This document shows, one piece after another, positions 17,818 to 28,700 of a stretch of 64,000 nucleotides of DNA (position 1 is its first letter; the number at the start of each line of letters is the position of its first letter). The DNA is from Flagellimonas marinaquae (GTDB lineage Bacteria; Bacteroidota; Bacteroidia; Flavobacteriales; Flavobacteriaceae). The stretch is taken from positions 248,001 through 312,000 of the forward strand of contig NZ_RZMZ01000015.1 in the NCBI RefSeq assembly GCF_003992675.1, in the 5' to 3' direction. Both the position numbers and the translations under genes were made by a program. The notes below the pieces were generated by a model, which was given only the letters and a program-made list of their open reading frames with translations, made no database searches and was not told where the DNA came from.

Positions 17818-19755
17818 TTAAAAACGATAGCGTACAAAACCTTCCATGGCCTCATATTCGGCCATGCCAAGTTGATTGTAACGGTTTGCTGTATCCTTGT
17901 TTCTTTGTTCCGCCCTTTGCCAGAATTCCCTTTTGTCGTTTCCAGGGAACATGGCACTATCCTTTTGGGATTGATGTTTAAAAATGGCGTTGATCTTTCG
18001 GGTCATGTCCTTAGGGCCAATGGGCACTGCCATTTCCATATCTGCAATGTCCCATTCTTGCCAAGCTCCGCGGTAGAGCCAAACGTAGCAGTTTCTGATC
18101 CAATCGGAACCTTCGTCTACCAAACGCTGTATGGCTTTGTATATCACATCCAAACAAACCCGGTGTGTACCGTGAGGGTCGGAAAGGTCCCCTGCCGCAA
18201 ATATTTGGTGTGGCTTGAGTTTTTGTAACAGGTCGTAGGTGATTTGCACATCTTCTTCAGAGAGTGGTTTTTTCCGTACTGCTCCGGTTTCATAAAAGGG
18301 AAGATTCTGGAAGTGGGCATTCTCCTCAGGTACACCACAGTATCTGCATGCAGCCAAGGCTTCCCCTTTTCGGATGAGTCCTTTAAACTGCTGTACCTCC
18401 GGACTGTCCAGATCTCCGGGTTTTTTGTTGGCCAAGAACTTTCGTACCTCTTTGAATTTTTTGTGCAGCTCCTTATTGTCTTTCTGCACATCGGTGGCAA
18501 AATCCAGAAAACGGATGACTTCATCGTCAAAAACCGCAATATTTCCAGAAGTCTGGTAGGCTACATGCACATGGTGGCCTTGGTCTACCAATCGCAACAA
18601 TGTACCTCCCATCGAAATGACATCATCATCCGGGTGCGGGCTGAAGATCAAAGATGTTTTCGGATGTGGCTGTGCCCGTTCCGGTCTTTGGCTGTCATCG
18701 GCATTTGGTTTTCCGCCTGGCCATCCGGTAATGGTTCGTTGCAACTGATTAAAGACGGAAAGGTTGATTTGCTCCGCTGACCCAATTTCTGCGATGAGGT
18801 TGCCCATACCATGTTCGTTATAGTCCTCGTTGGTCAGTTTTAACAGGGCTTTGTTCAATTTTTCGGACAACCATATGGAGGCTGTTTTGATGAGTTTTTC
18901 ATCCCAATCACATTCGCTCACCAACCATGGAGTCTTAACCCTTGTGAGGTAAGAGGAGGCAGCGTCGTCCAGCACAAAGTCACAATTATGATGGTGTTGC
19001 AAGAATGTAGCGGGAACGGATTCCTTTATTTCGCCTTCAACAGCTTGCTGCACAATAGGGGCCTTACCTTCGCCCCATGCCATGATGATGATTCTTTTGG
19101 CATCCATAATGGTGCCCACACCCATGGTGATGGCTCTACGCGGTACGTTTTCCTCACCAAAGAAATCACTGGCAGCATCCAATCGTGTCACTCTGTCCAA
19201 ACGTACCAAACGCGTTTTGGAACTGAGGGACGAACCAGGCTCGTTGAAACCGATGTGTCCGGTTCGGCCGATACCTAGAACTTGTATGTCGATTCCACCA
19301 ACATTTTTGATTTTTTCCTCATAATCCAAACAATATTTTCGAATCTCTTCCTTGGGCAAGCTGCCATCCGGAATATGTACGTTGTGGGGCTCAATATCGA
19401 TATGGTCAAACAGATGCTCGTTCATAAACCGCACGTAGCTGTGAATGGAGTCCGGCTCCATTGGGAAATATTCATCCAAATTGAACGTGACCACGTTTTT
19501 AAAGCTCAACCTACCTTCTTTATGGAATTGCACCAAATAGTCGTACACCTTTGTCGGCGTAGATCCTGTGGCAAGTCCAAGAACTGCCTTTTGCCCTTGC
19601 TCTTGCTTTTGCTTGATCAAGCTGGCAATTTCGTTGGCCACATACCAGGATGCACTTTGTGAATCTTGATAAATATGAGTGTTGATTTTTTCGAACTTCA
19701 CTATTTCGGCATCCAAGGGCTCTCTTTTGATTGGATTATTGGCTAATTCTTGCAT
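17818..19755 (-). CDS. nagB: Glucosamine-6-phosphate deaminase fused to a PIG-L/LmbE deacetylase domain
   Basis: This 645-residue protein has two domains. Residues about 25-300 are NagB: GLATGSTPT phosphate loop, FNLDEYF (catalytic Asp) and GIGRTGHIGFNEPGSS (His and Glu). It converts GlcN-6-P to Fru-6-P and ammonia. Residues about 365-600 are a PIG-L deacetylase domain with SPHPDDDVISMGG and DPHGTHR, the zinc-binding motifs. PIG-L enzymes remove N-acetyl groups from GlcNAc derivatives, so the fusion may combine deacetylation and deamination; no separate nagA is present here. The start at ATG 19755 is chosen because a promoter box (19787-19794) lies upstream and would be inside any longer frame. 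It is divergent from deoR. Confidence 0.9.
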   Translation of the reverse strand: MQELANNPIKREPLDAEIVKFEKINTHIYQDSQSASWYVANEIASLIKQKQEQGQKAVLGLATGSTPTKVYDYLVQFHKEGRLSFKNVVTFNLDEYFPMEPDSIHSYVRFMNEHLFDHIDIEPHNVHIPDGSLPKEEIRKYCLDYEEKIKNVGGIDIQVLGIGRTGHIGFNEPGSSLSSKTRLVRLDRVTRLDAASDFFGEENVPRRAITMGVGTIMDAKRIIIMAWGEGKAPIVQQAVEGEIKESVPATFLQHHHNCDFVLDDAASSYLTRVKTPWLVSECDWDEKLIKTASIWLSEKLNKALLKLTNEDYNEHGMGNLIAEIGSAEQINLSVFNQLQRTITGWPGGKPNADDSQRPERAQPHPKTSLIFSPHPDDDVISMGGTLLRLVDQGHHVHVAYQTSGNIAVFDDEVIRFLDFATDVQKDNKELHKKFKEVRKFLANKKPGDLDSPEVQQFKGLIRKGEALAACRYCGVPEENAHFQNLPFYETGAVRKKPLSEEDVQITYDLLQKLKPHQIFAAGDLSDPHGTHRVCLDVIYKAIQRLVDEGSDWIRNCYVWLYRGAWQEWDIADMEMAVPIGPKDMTRKINAIFKHQSQKDSAMFPGNDKREFWQRAEQRNKDTANRYNQLGMAEYEAMEGFVRYRF

Positions 19756-19786
19756 GTTTGTTTCGATTTTTACCAGTTTTACGGAG

Positions 19787-19818
19787 CAAATATACACTAA
19801 AAAAGCAAATACTTGCAA
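19787..19818 (-). promoter_or_regulatory. nagB promoter (TTG-N21-TATATTTG)
   Basis: On the reverse strand TATATTTG (19794-19787) matches the Bacteroidota -7 box exactly. A TTG at 19818-19816 sits 21 nt upstream and is itself part of the first TTGCAA repeat, so a protein bound to the repeats would cover the -33 region. The ATG lies 31 nt downstream of the box. Confidence 0.6.
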
Positions 19819-19848
19819 TAATTTGCAATATATTTGCATTTAATTGCA
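19813..19848. repeat. Four TTGCA repeats at helical-turn spacing upstream of nagB
   Basis: TTGCA occurs at 19813, 19823, 19834 and 19844, steps of 10, 11 and 10 bp. The first two are full TTGCAA palindromes. They lie in the divergent nagB/deoR region and cover the nagB -33 area. They are a likely operator array, with the adjacent DeoR protein as first candidate. Confidence 0.6.
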
Positions 19849-19886
19849 GTTTTAGAGTTGTACATAACATTCTGTTTACATGAACC

Positions 19887-19914
19887 TTGTTTTCTGCAAT
19901 TGTTTATACTTTTG
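19887..19914 (+). promoter_or_regulatory. deoR-murQ promoter (TTG-N17-TACTTTTG)
   Basis: TTG at 19887-19889, a 17-nt spacer and TACTTTTG at 19907-19914 fit the Bacteroidota promoter. The predicted transcript start near 19920 excludes a TTG initiation at 19919 and supports the ATG at 19940. Confidence 0.6.
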
Positions 19915-19939
19915 ATTTTTGGATGAAAATAGCAATCCC

Positions 19940-20689
19940 ATGCTGAAAGAAGAGAGACAACATGCCATATTGAACGAGGTGGAGCTCCACAACAAAGTTT
20001 TGCTGACTGATTTGGCGGATAAGCTTAACGTTTCGGTGGATACGGTAAGGAGGGACGTGAAGGAGCTCGATGAAGAAAACCTTTTGGTGAAAGTGCATGG
20101 CGGTGCGGTTTCCCTTGGCTTTGCCAACCATAGTCCACAGCGGAACAATGTGTATGCTTTGGACAAAAAGGTGGCTATTGCCAAAAAGGCAATTGCCTTG
20201 CTTCGTAACAATAGCGTGATTTTAATCGATGGCGGAACCACCTGCTTGGAATTGGCCAAACTTTTGCCAACAAACCTGAAGCTGACCTGCTTTACTATAA
20301 GTCTTCCCGTGGCGATGGAATTGCTCCGAAAGCCTAATGTGGAGACTATCTTTATTGGTGGTACCTTGTCACGTGATTCTCAGATTTCCATGGGCCCCAG
20401 TGCCATTCATGCCTTATCCGAAATCAAGGTGGATTACAGTTTTATTGGCACAGGCTATGTGGATACCGAATTTGGTCTTACTGAATTTGACTGGGATGTG
20501 GTCCAAACCAAAAAAGCAGTGATCAATGCCTCCAAGAAAGCAGTGCTCTTGTGTATTTCGGAGAAATTGAATTCGCAGCATCGTTTCAAAACATGTAGTT
20601 TAAACGTAATCAATACCATGATTACGGAACTGGAGCCCTGGGACACTAAACTCACGCCCTTTAAAAACCAGAACACGCAAATACTTTAA
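19940..20689 (+). CDS. DeoR/GlpR-family transcriptional regulator
   Basis: This 249-residue regulator has an N-terminal DeoR helix-turn-helix (residues about 4-55: ERQHAILNEVELHNKVLLT, then LNVSVDTVRRDVKELDEEN) and a C-terminal sugar-phosphate sensor domain (DGGTTCLELAKLLP and FIGGTLSRDSQISMGPSA). Such proteins usually repress sugar catabolic genes and release DNA when a phosphorylated sugar binds. With nagB on one side and murQ 7 nt downstream, the likely effector is an amino-sugar phosphate (inference). It probably acts on the TTGCA array. The ATG at 19940 is preferred over an upstream TTG that lies at the predicted transcription start. Confidence 0.92.
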   Translation: MLKEERQHAILNEVELHNKVLLTDLADKLNVSVDTVRRDVKELDEENLLVKVHGGAVSLGFANHSPQRNNVYALDKKVAIAKKAIALLRNNSVILIDGGTTCLELAKLLPTNLKLTCFTISLPVAMELLRKPNVETIFIGGTLSRDSQISMGPSAIHALSEIKVDYSFIGTGYVDTEFGLTEFDWDVVQTKKAVINASKKAVLLCISEKLNSQHRFKTCSLNVINTMITELEPWDTKLTPFKNQNTQIL

Positions 20690-20696
20690 CAAACAA

Positions 20697-21512
20697 ATGG
20701 ACAAGCATCAAAAGATTACTGAAAAACCATCCAACTATGATGGGTTGGAAAAAATGGACACCTTGGAAATTGTTACTAGTATCAATAATGAGGACAAAAA
20801 AGTGGCAGATGCCGTGGAAAAGGTACTTCCGCAGGTAGCTTTGGTAATCGATGAAACGGCCAAACGCTTCCAAAAAGGGGGCAGGTTGTTTTACATTGGA
20901 GCCGGAACCAGTGGAAGGCTTGGTATATTGGATGCATCGGAAATACCACCTACGTTTGGAATGCCTCACGAGAGGGTAATCGGGCTTATCGCAGGAGGCG
21001 ACCAAGCGATACGAAAAGCTGTGGAGTTTGCTGAGGACGATACACAACAAGCTTGGAAAGATTTAAATGACCATAAAATCAATGCTTTGGATGTTTTGGT
21101 AGGCATCGCAGCTTCGGGCACGACCCCTTACGTTTTGGGAGGTATTGCAGATGCCAAGGCCCATGGAATTTTAACGGTAGGTATAACCAATAACCCTGGG
21201 TCTCCCTTGGCCAAAGCCACCGATATCCCGATTGAAGTAAACGTGGGACCAGAGTTTTTAACCGGAAGTACCCGAATGAAGAGCGGGACCAGTCAAAAAT
21301 TGGTGCTCAATATGATTTCAACTGGATTGATGATTCGGATTGGAAGGGTAAAAGGCAACAAAATGGTCAACATGCAATTGAGTAATACCAAGTTGGTGGA
21401 CCGGGGAACGCGTTACATCATGGAAGAGTTGGGCCTCAACTACGAAGAAGCCGAAAAGGCGCTCAAACAATATGGCTCCGTAAAATTGGCCGTCGATGCC
21501 TTAAAAAAGTAG
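20697..21512 (+). CDS. murQ: N-acetylmuramic acid 6-phosphate etherase
   Basis: This 271-residue SIS-domain lyase removes lactate from MurNAc-6-P to give GlcNAc-6-P. Signature segments are YIGAGTSGRLGILDASEIPPT (near 64-84), the acidic AEDD segment near 109-112, IAASGTTPYVLGG and the MurQ motif EFLTGSTRMKSGTSQK (near 182-197). It is slightly shorter than E. coli MurQ (298). It accepts the product of AnmK from the opposite strand and feeds GlcNAc-6-P to the NagB/PIG-L protein. It is co-transcribed with deoR. Confidence 0.95.
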   Translation: MDKHQKITEKPSNYDGLEKMDTLEIVTSINNEDKKVADAVEKVLPQVALVIDETAKRFQKGGRLFYIGAGTSGRLGILDASEIPPTFGMPHERVIGLIAGGDQAIRKAVEFAEDDTQQAWKDLNDHKINALDVLVGIAASGTTPYVLGGIADAKAHGILTVGITNNPGSPLAKATDIPIEVNVGPEFLTGSTRMKSGTSQKLVLNMISTGLMIRIGRVKGNKMVNMQLSNTKLVDRGTRYIMEELGLNYEEAEKALKQYGSVKLAVDALKK

Positions 21513-21513
21513 G

Positions 21514-22632
21514 TTATTTGGGAAGCAGTCGGTAAATGCCCTTGCCTTCCACGCTCACATAAATAAACCCATCAGGTGCCTGCCTTACATTTCGTACTCT
21601 GCCCATACCGTCCATTAATTTTTCATGGTACACCACTTTGTTGTCTTGTAATTCCAAGCGTTCCAAATATTGAAAGGCCAAAGATCCCACCAAGAGACTT
21701 CCTTTCCATTTGGGATATTTGTCCGATGTAACGAATGCCATTCCAGATGGTGCAATGGACGGAGTCCACTGGTAGAGGGGTTGCTCCATTCCTGGCCTTG
21801 AAGTTTCATCGGTAATCTGGGTGCCACTGTAATTAATACCGTAAGTGATTACAGGCCATCCGTAGTTTTTCCCTTTTTGAATGATGTTGATTTCGTCCCC
21901 GCCCCTTGGACCATGCTCGTGTTCCCAAAGCTTACCGGTATCTGGATGAAGTGCCAATCCCTGAGGATTTCTGTGCCCATAGCTCCAAATTGCTTGTTTG
22001 GCATCCGCTTTATCTACAAATGGATTATCGCTGGGGATACGCCCGTCATCGTGCAGGCGATAGATTTTACCGCCATCCCTGGTGATATCTTGTGGATTGA
22101 CATCCCGGTTTCCACGTTCTCCAATGGAAAAAAAGAGGTAGCCATCCTTATCAAATTCAATTCGGGACCCAAAATGCTGCCCACGTGTGGAGTTGGGAGA
22201 TGCTTTGTAAAGTTTTTCTATATGGACCAATTTGTTGTTGGATAGTTGGGCCCTCATGATAGCAGTATTACCTCCTTTATCGTCTCCCGCGGTCGAGGCG
22301 TAGGAGAAATAAATCCAACCATTGTTTTCGTAATCGGGATGTAGTTCAATATCCATTAAACCGCCCTGTCCTCGGTTGTAAACGTTCGTTGGATTTTCAA
22401 TTTCGCTTACCCTCCCAGATTTATAAAGTTTTAGCTTTCCGGACTTTTCCGAGTACAAAATACCGCCTTTGGGCAAGAAAACCATGCCCCAAGCGTTCTC
22501 AATGTCGTCAATCACGAGTTCCGCAGTAAAATCAAGGGTTTCGGGAGTTTTTATCTCTTTATCCAAAGTTTGTGCGCAAGATGTACTAAGCAGTACAACG
22601 AAAAAAATGGGGAATAAGAGACTATTTTGCAT
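21514..22632 (-). CDS. PQQ-dependent aldose sugar dehydrogenase-like lipoprotein (Asd/YliI type)
   Basis: This 372-residue protein belongs to the glucose/sorbosone dehydrogenase six-bladed beta-propeller family. The start at ATG 22632 gives a lipoprotein-type signal MQNSLLFPIFFVVLLSTSC (Cys 19). Family segments include WGMVFLPKGGILYSEKSG, GQGGLMDIELHPDY, SIGERGNRDVNPQD, HRNPQGLALHP and EHGPRGGDEINII, which contain expected PQQ and calcium ligands. It is likely periplasmic and oxidises soluble sugars, passing electrons to an unknown acceptor. It is convergent with murQ, with 1 nt between the stops. A longer frame to 22674 exists but would bury the signal peptide. Confidence 0.88.
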   Translation of the reverse strand: MQNSLLFPIFFVVLLSTSCAQTLDKEIKTPETLDFTAELVIDDIENAWGMVFLPKGGILYSEKSGKLKLYKSGRVSEIENPTNVYNRGQGGLMDIELHPDYENNGWIYFSYASTAGDDKGGNTAIMRAQLSNNKLVHIEKLYKASPNSTRGQHFGSRIEFDKDGYLFFSIGERGNRDVNPQDITRDGGKIYRLHDDGRIPSDNPFVDKADAKQAIWSYGHRNPQGLALHPDTGKLWEHEHGPRGGDEINIIQKGKNYGWPVITYGINYSGTQITDETSRPGMEQPLYQWTPSIAPSGMAFVTSDKYPKWKGSLLVGSLAFQYLERLELQDNKVVYHEKLMDGMGRVRNVRQAPDGFIYVSVEGKGIYRLLPK

Positions 22633-22787
22633 AATTTTACGTTGAAATAACAGATTTAATAGATAAACGACCATTTTTGATGGTTGGGTGTGTTGAAGAT
22701 AAAAAGAATTTTATACGAACAGAAAATTACTATCTAGAATATTAAGGTCCCAAATCTGAAGTATTCTTCCAAACAAGACTTAACCCT

Positions 22788-25700
22788 ATGCTCCCACAAA
22801 AAACAAGGCATTTGCTATATGTCGTGTTGTTGGTGTTCATATCAATATTCGGTTCCACGGTATTAGCAAAAACAAACGTTACTCGGATACTTACCAAAAT
22901 CGTTTCCAGTAATGCAGTGTCGGATACCCAAAACGAGATTCCCGATGTTGCCACCGTGGAATTGTCTACCGAAAACAATGAACTGCTCGCAACAGCCCCT
23001 ATGTTCTCCACTATCATCAATGGTGCGAACGAGGAAGTGGTTTGTCCCAACGATGGAAGCACCTTGGCCAAGTTCTTCCTTTGCGGTACCAGTGATGTTC
23101 GGACGCTTACCCTAAGTCAATCCGGAAGTTCATATCAATGGCAGCGATTAGATCCTAACAGTTGTGCTCCTACCGTAGTGGACGACTGTCCCACCATCAA
23201 CAACGCCTGTACTTGGAACACCGTGGGAACGGGTTCCACTTTTAATTTGGCGGCAGCTGGCGAATATAGGGTCCGGGTCAATTCAGGACAATACTATTAC
23301 TTTAAATCAACACTTAACCCGCTCAACCCTCAACTTATTAAAGAGGATATTATTTGTGGTAATCCGGGCAGGGTAGAGGTAACCAATGTTCCAGCAGGGT
23401 ACGAATACAGTTTGAACAGTTCCGCAGGACCTTATCAAGATGATCCTTTCTTTGATATTACCGCATCTGGGGATTATCGAGTTTTTGTACGATTGAAAAA
23501 TGTGTCCCAGACCGCTTGTGTTTTCCCGTCCAATTTGGTCACCGTAGGTGATTTGGATATCAATGTGGACGTTACCGCCAACGATATTTTGTGTAGTGGA
23601 GAATTAGGTAGTATTGATGTTGCGGTGTCTGGGGTTCCTGGTTTTTACACTTATCGGCTTATAAAAAATGGAGTATCGGTGGATACATTCGGACCCAATG
23701 GTGCTGATTCGTATTCTTTTGACAATGTAAGTCCAGGTACTTATGCTATTCGTGTTGAAACCAATTCCTGTTCCGAAACCATTACTACGGATATTAATGG
23801 TGACCCTATCGTTATCGGTGGAGGCATTAGTCCGCTGGCAGTTTCAGCTACGGCTTCAGATAGTTTTGGTTGTGGGGCAACATCCGTCAATGTCAATGTA
23901 ACCACGAGTGGAGGAACGGCGCCATATCGATTAAGTGTAGATGGAGGGCCATTTGGTTCTACCTATACCAGTACTTCTTCTTTTTCTGTAACCTCCGCAG
24001 GAACATATAATATTTTGGTAGAGGATGCCAACGGATGTCAACGCACAGCAGCTGTCGATGTAGAGAATATACCACCCCCGGTGTTCAGTTTTACCGAAGA
24101 GGATGCCAACTGTGGTGGCGCCAATGATGGTAGGATTACCGTGAACGTGACCAATGGATATGGTTACGAAATACAATATAGTGTCAATAACGGAGCGACG
24201 TTCCAGATAAGTAATACCTTTTCCAACTTGGCTCCGGGCAATTATGACGTGGTACTGCGCTATGAGCAAGACTCTTTTAGCTGTACCACAACACCTCAAG
24301 CAGCTACCATAGGCACACCTTCTACGATTACCGCAACTGCCACGCCAGACGCTATGCCGACTTGTGGTGATGAGAATGGAGGACAGATTACCATTTCCGG
24401 GGTTTCCGGAGGAACCGCACCTTATGAATACAGCGTCGGGGCAGGCTTTAGCAGTAACCCAGTGTTCCCAAGCCTTGGGTTTGGAACCTACACTCCCATG
24501 ATTCGGGATGCCAATGGATGTGTGCAAGCACTTCCCGATATCGTGTTCAATACCCTGAACAAGCCTACCAATTTGGATTTCAGTATTTCCAGTTTGGACT
24601 GCATTACCACCACAGCATCTTTGGATTTGACGGTAACTGGAGGTTCTGGAACGTATACTTATGAGATTATCGCTCCAGCGGCCAGCGCGATAAACAATGG
24701 AAGCAACAGTACCTTTACCGGTTTGGGCCTAGGAACCTATACCTTTAGGGTCACCGATAGCGAAGGATGTTCCTACGATGAAAACTATGCCATTACGGAT
24801 ATCAGTTCCATTGGTGTTCAGGGGCAGCAGACTCGCGTAGTGACCTGCGTTGGAGATTCCGACGGAGAGGGGCGCTTTTTGGTGGACGGTTTCAATACCA
24901 CCTATAGCTACAGCATCGATGGTGGGCCCGTTTCCGCTGGACAAAATAACAGTATCATTCCGTTGACAGGCTTGGCTGCCGGAAGTTATGTGATCTCCGT
25001 GACCGATGAAGAGACCAATTGTACTGATACGGCTACCCTGGTCATTGAAGAACCATCCACGGCATTCGCAATTTCCAGTCTTGATGTGACCGCAATGAGC
25101 TGTCAGAACGGGAATACAGGAGCTGTTCGTATTAACACCGTAGGCGGCTGGGGCGGTAACCGATATACGTTGACACAGCCCGATGGTTCCACCCGTGGTC
25201 CCAAAAATGGAAGTACTTTTTCCAATCTTTCACAAGATGGCAGCTATCAAGTGAGTGTTACCGATGCCAATGGATGTACCGTGACCGATAGTTTCACCTT
25301 GACCCGTTTGGATGCCCCGACCTTAACCTTGGATGCTGCATCCTCCGATTTTTGTTATGACAATTTTACCGCGGCCACCCTTGCGGTAAATGCCACTGGA
25401 GGCTTGGCCCCATATCAATACCGAATTAATGGAGGGGTTTTGGGTGCCAGTGCCAGTTTTAACGGCCTTACCCCAGGTACATACACCATTGAGGTAGTAG
25501 ATGCCAATGATTGCAGGGATACAGTAACAGCGACCATCGAACCACAGGTAATGGCCAATGCGACTACGATTCAAGAATTGGATTGTGCTGGCCCTCCCGC
25601 GCAAATTCGGGTAAACATCAGCAATGGCTATACCTCTTCAGGTGATTATGATATTTACGAAGTAAGTATCAACGGAGCACCGTACACTTCGGATAACAAT

Positions 25701-28700
25701 AATATTTCTGGAAACTCTTTTATATACAGTATCCCAAATGATGGTTCCATCATCTCCGATACGACCTTCCAGTTTATGATTACGGATGCAAGAGGTTGTA
25801 CCACCGAAACCAACACCGTGACCATTTCTCCACCCGAAACCATCGCAGGTACCGCTGTGGCCACCGACACCCAATGTGGTGACAATGCCAGTGGGGTAGT
25901 GGAGCTGATTCCCGATACCACCCAAGGGATACCACCTTACGAGTTCAGTAATGATAATGGTGCGACATTTAGCACACAAAATATATTCTCAGGCTACGGA
26001 GCTGGAACCCATGGTGGTTTTGTTATCCGTGATAGCAGGGGATGTGTGAGTCCCGCCTATTCCTTGACCATAGGTTCCAGCGACCCATTGGATGCAACCG
26101 CCACACCAACAGATGCCGTTTGTTCTGCTGGCGCGGTGAACGGCTCCATTTTGGCCACCATCAATAATGGTGTAGCGCCATTCGACTATGTATTGGTGGA
26201 TGAGTTTGGCGGAACTGTGGCAGCATCAACAGGAACAGCCAGTACCACTGTAAACTTTCCTAATTTGCCATTGGGCAACTATACCCTTATCACTACCGAT
26301 GCACAAGGTTGTGAAGACCGAGACCCGGTGGTCATTGATCAAAATCAGTTGGACCTTATACCTTTGGATCCTGACCCTGCCATTTGTTCGGATACCTCGT
26401 TTCCCTATCGGGTAAGGGCTACAGGAGGAACGGCACCTTACGAATTTAGATTGGTGGGAGAACCCACTTTCAATCCTGCAACATCAGGAGGTGACACCTA
26501 TGATTTTACAGGTCAGGTAGTGCCAGGCGTTACCTATTTTGTGGAGGTAAGGGATGCTTTGGGTTGTACTTATATCGAAGAAATTGACCCTATTGGACCA
26601 ATTAATCCAGTAGCGGTGACCGCAACATCCTTGTCGGCTTCCTGTAATGTCGCCGGCAGCGGCTCCATTGACTATGAGGTGGCCGGTATTTCAGCACCAG
26701 GGGATTTTACCATCACTGTTCAAAATACGGATACGGGTGCCACTATATCCAGCAGTTCGTTCACTGGGGAAACCATTCCCTACAATGGAACCATTAATGG
26801 ATTGGCACCGGGAAATTATCAAATCATTGTTCGGGACGATACCAATGGATGTAGTGGCAGCACTTTGGCCTTTATCGATATCAGTTCGGTATCCATTGCC
26901 ATTGATAACTTTGTGGAGGCTACGTGCAACGTCGGCGCATTGGTAACGGTTAGAGGTTTTGGAACCACTGGGCCATATAATTATGCCTACGTGCCTACGG
27001 GAGCTCCCGCACCTACCACCTTTACTTCGGAAACCACCTTTGAAATTCCCGGACCATACCCTGCGGATTACGATTTTTATGTTCAGGATGCAAACGGATG
27101 TACTGCGCTGACCACTTTAACGGTAACCCAAGAAGCTGGGGTGCCAGACCCTGTTATCGACGTGGTGAACCAGTGTACTGCGACCAGTGGGTATCAGATT
27201 GATATTGTATCCCCATTGTCCACAGGTTCAGGTCTGCCAGAAGAAACCTTCCAATACGATATTGGAAGCGGTTTCCAAACAGGAACTACTTTTATCGTCC
27301 CCAATCCAGGAAGCTATGTGATTACGGTAAGGGACGGAAATGGCTGTACCAATACCGTCACAGCCGAGGTATTTGATTTCTTTGCAATTTCTGCCGATGC
27401 TACTTCCTATCCGACCTGTAATGCAGGAGATGGTGAAATTACGGTAAATACCACTGGGGGTAGCGGTAATTTTGAATACCAATTGAGGGATGCGGGCACC
27501 TTGGCCAATATTGGCCCAGCCCAATCCACCAATGTATTTACCAATGTGATGCCCGGAGATTACAATATTTTGGTAACCGATTTGGACTCGAATACTTCAC
27601 CTTTGTGTTCGGATGAAGCAGAGGTAATTGTTTCCACAGTCGATACCCCAGTGATTTCAGCAACCCCAAGCAGCGATGTCACCTGTTTTGGTGCGGATGA
27701 TGGAACCATAACCGTGGAACTACAACCCGGAACCGATACGGATACACCTATCAATTATGTGCTGTATCAAGGGGCAACGGCTACGGTAATCGCGGGACCC
27801 CAAGGTTCCCCTGTGTTTGATGACCTACTACCGGGTACGTATCAAGTGGAAGCCGTATCGGACAGGGGATGTACCGACCGCTCTGGAAATATCATTATCG
27901 ACGAACCCACTCAATTGATGGTCAATGCCATCAACACGGAATTCAGTTGCAATCCATCCAGTAACCAATTCAGTACGGCTACGATCACCATTTATACTGA
28001 TGATAACGGCGACGGAACAGGAACCCCAACAGGTTCGGGCTCGTACACCTATAGCATGAATGATGGGACACCTCAATTTGACGGAACCAACTTCCAGACG
28101 AGCAATACTTTTGAGGTAATTGACAATGGAACCAATCAGTCGATAATTTTGACGGCCCGCGATCAAAACGGCTGTGAGCAAACCGCAACGGTGAACATCA
28201 ATACCCCAACGGATATCACGTTTAGCTACAATGTCAATCAAATCAGTTGTGATGCATCCGGCAGCGGCGTAACCCCAGGAACTATCGATATCATTATCAA
28301 CGAAGGTCCAGGAAATTATGAAGTGGAGATTTTGCCCTTGGGCTCAGAGCCTGCTCGAAGCTCAGGTGGAACCGACAGGGTGACGTGGGATATTTCAACC
28401 CCAGGCGATTATATTTTTGCAGTAACCGATATTGGTAGCGGAGGTTGTACTTATTTGACGACCACTGTAAATATGCCGGAATACAACACTATTGAAGCAG
28501 TGATTGCTGAGGTGGAACCCGTCACCTGCTTTAACGGTAATGATGGCGTCATCAGTCTGGATATTTCCAATTATGCAGGCGTCTATAATTATGAGGTCTT
28601 TTCAAGAGATAACGCAGGCGTTGAAACATCTACTGGGGTAACCGGTACTTTCGATACCAATGCACCTATCAACTCACCTGAGAGTATTGAAAATGTTCCA

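Noticed and set aside
19210..19275. Loss of the NagB catalytic Asp (Thr in GIGRTGH) as a sign of altered chemistry
   Set aside because: E. coli has Asp at this position, but B. subtilis NagB, an active enzyme, has Asn, so the position is not strictly required.
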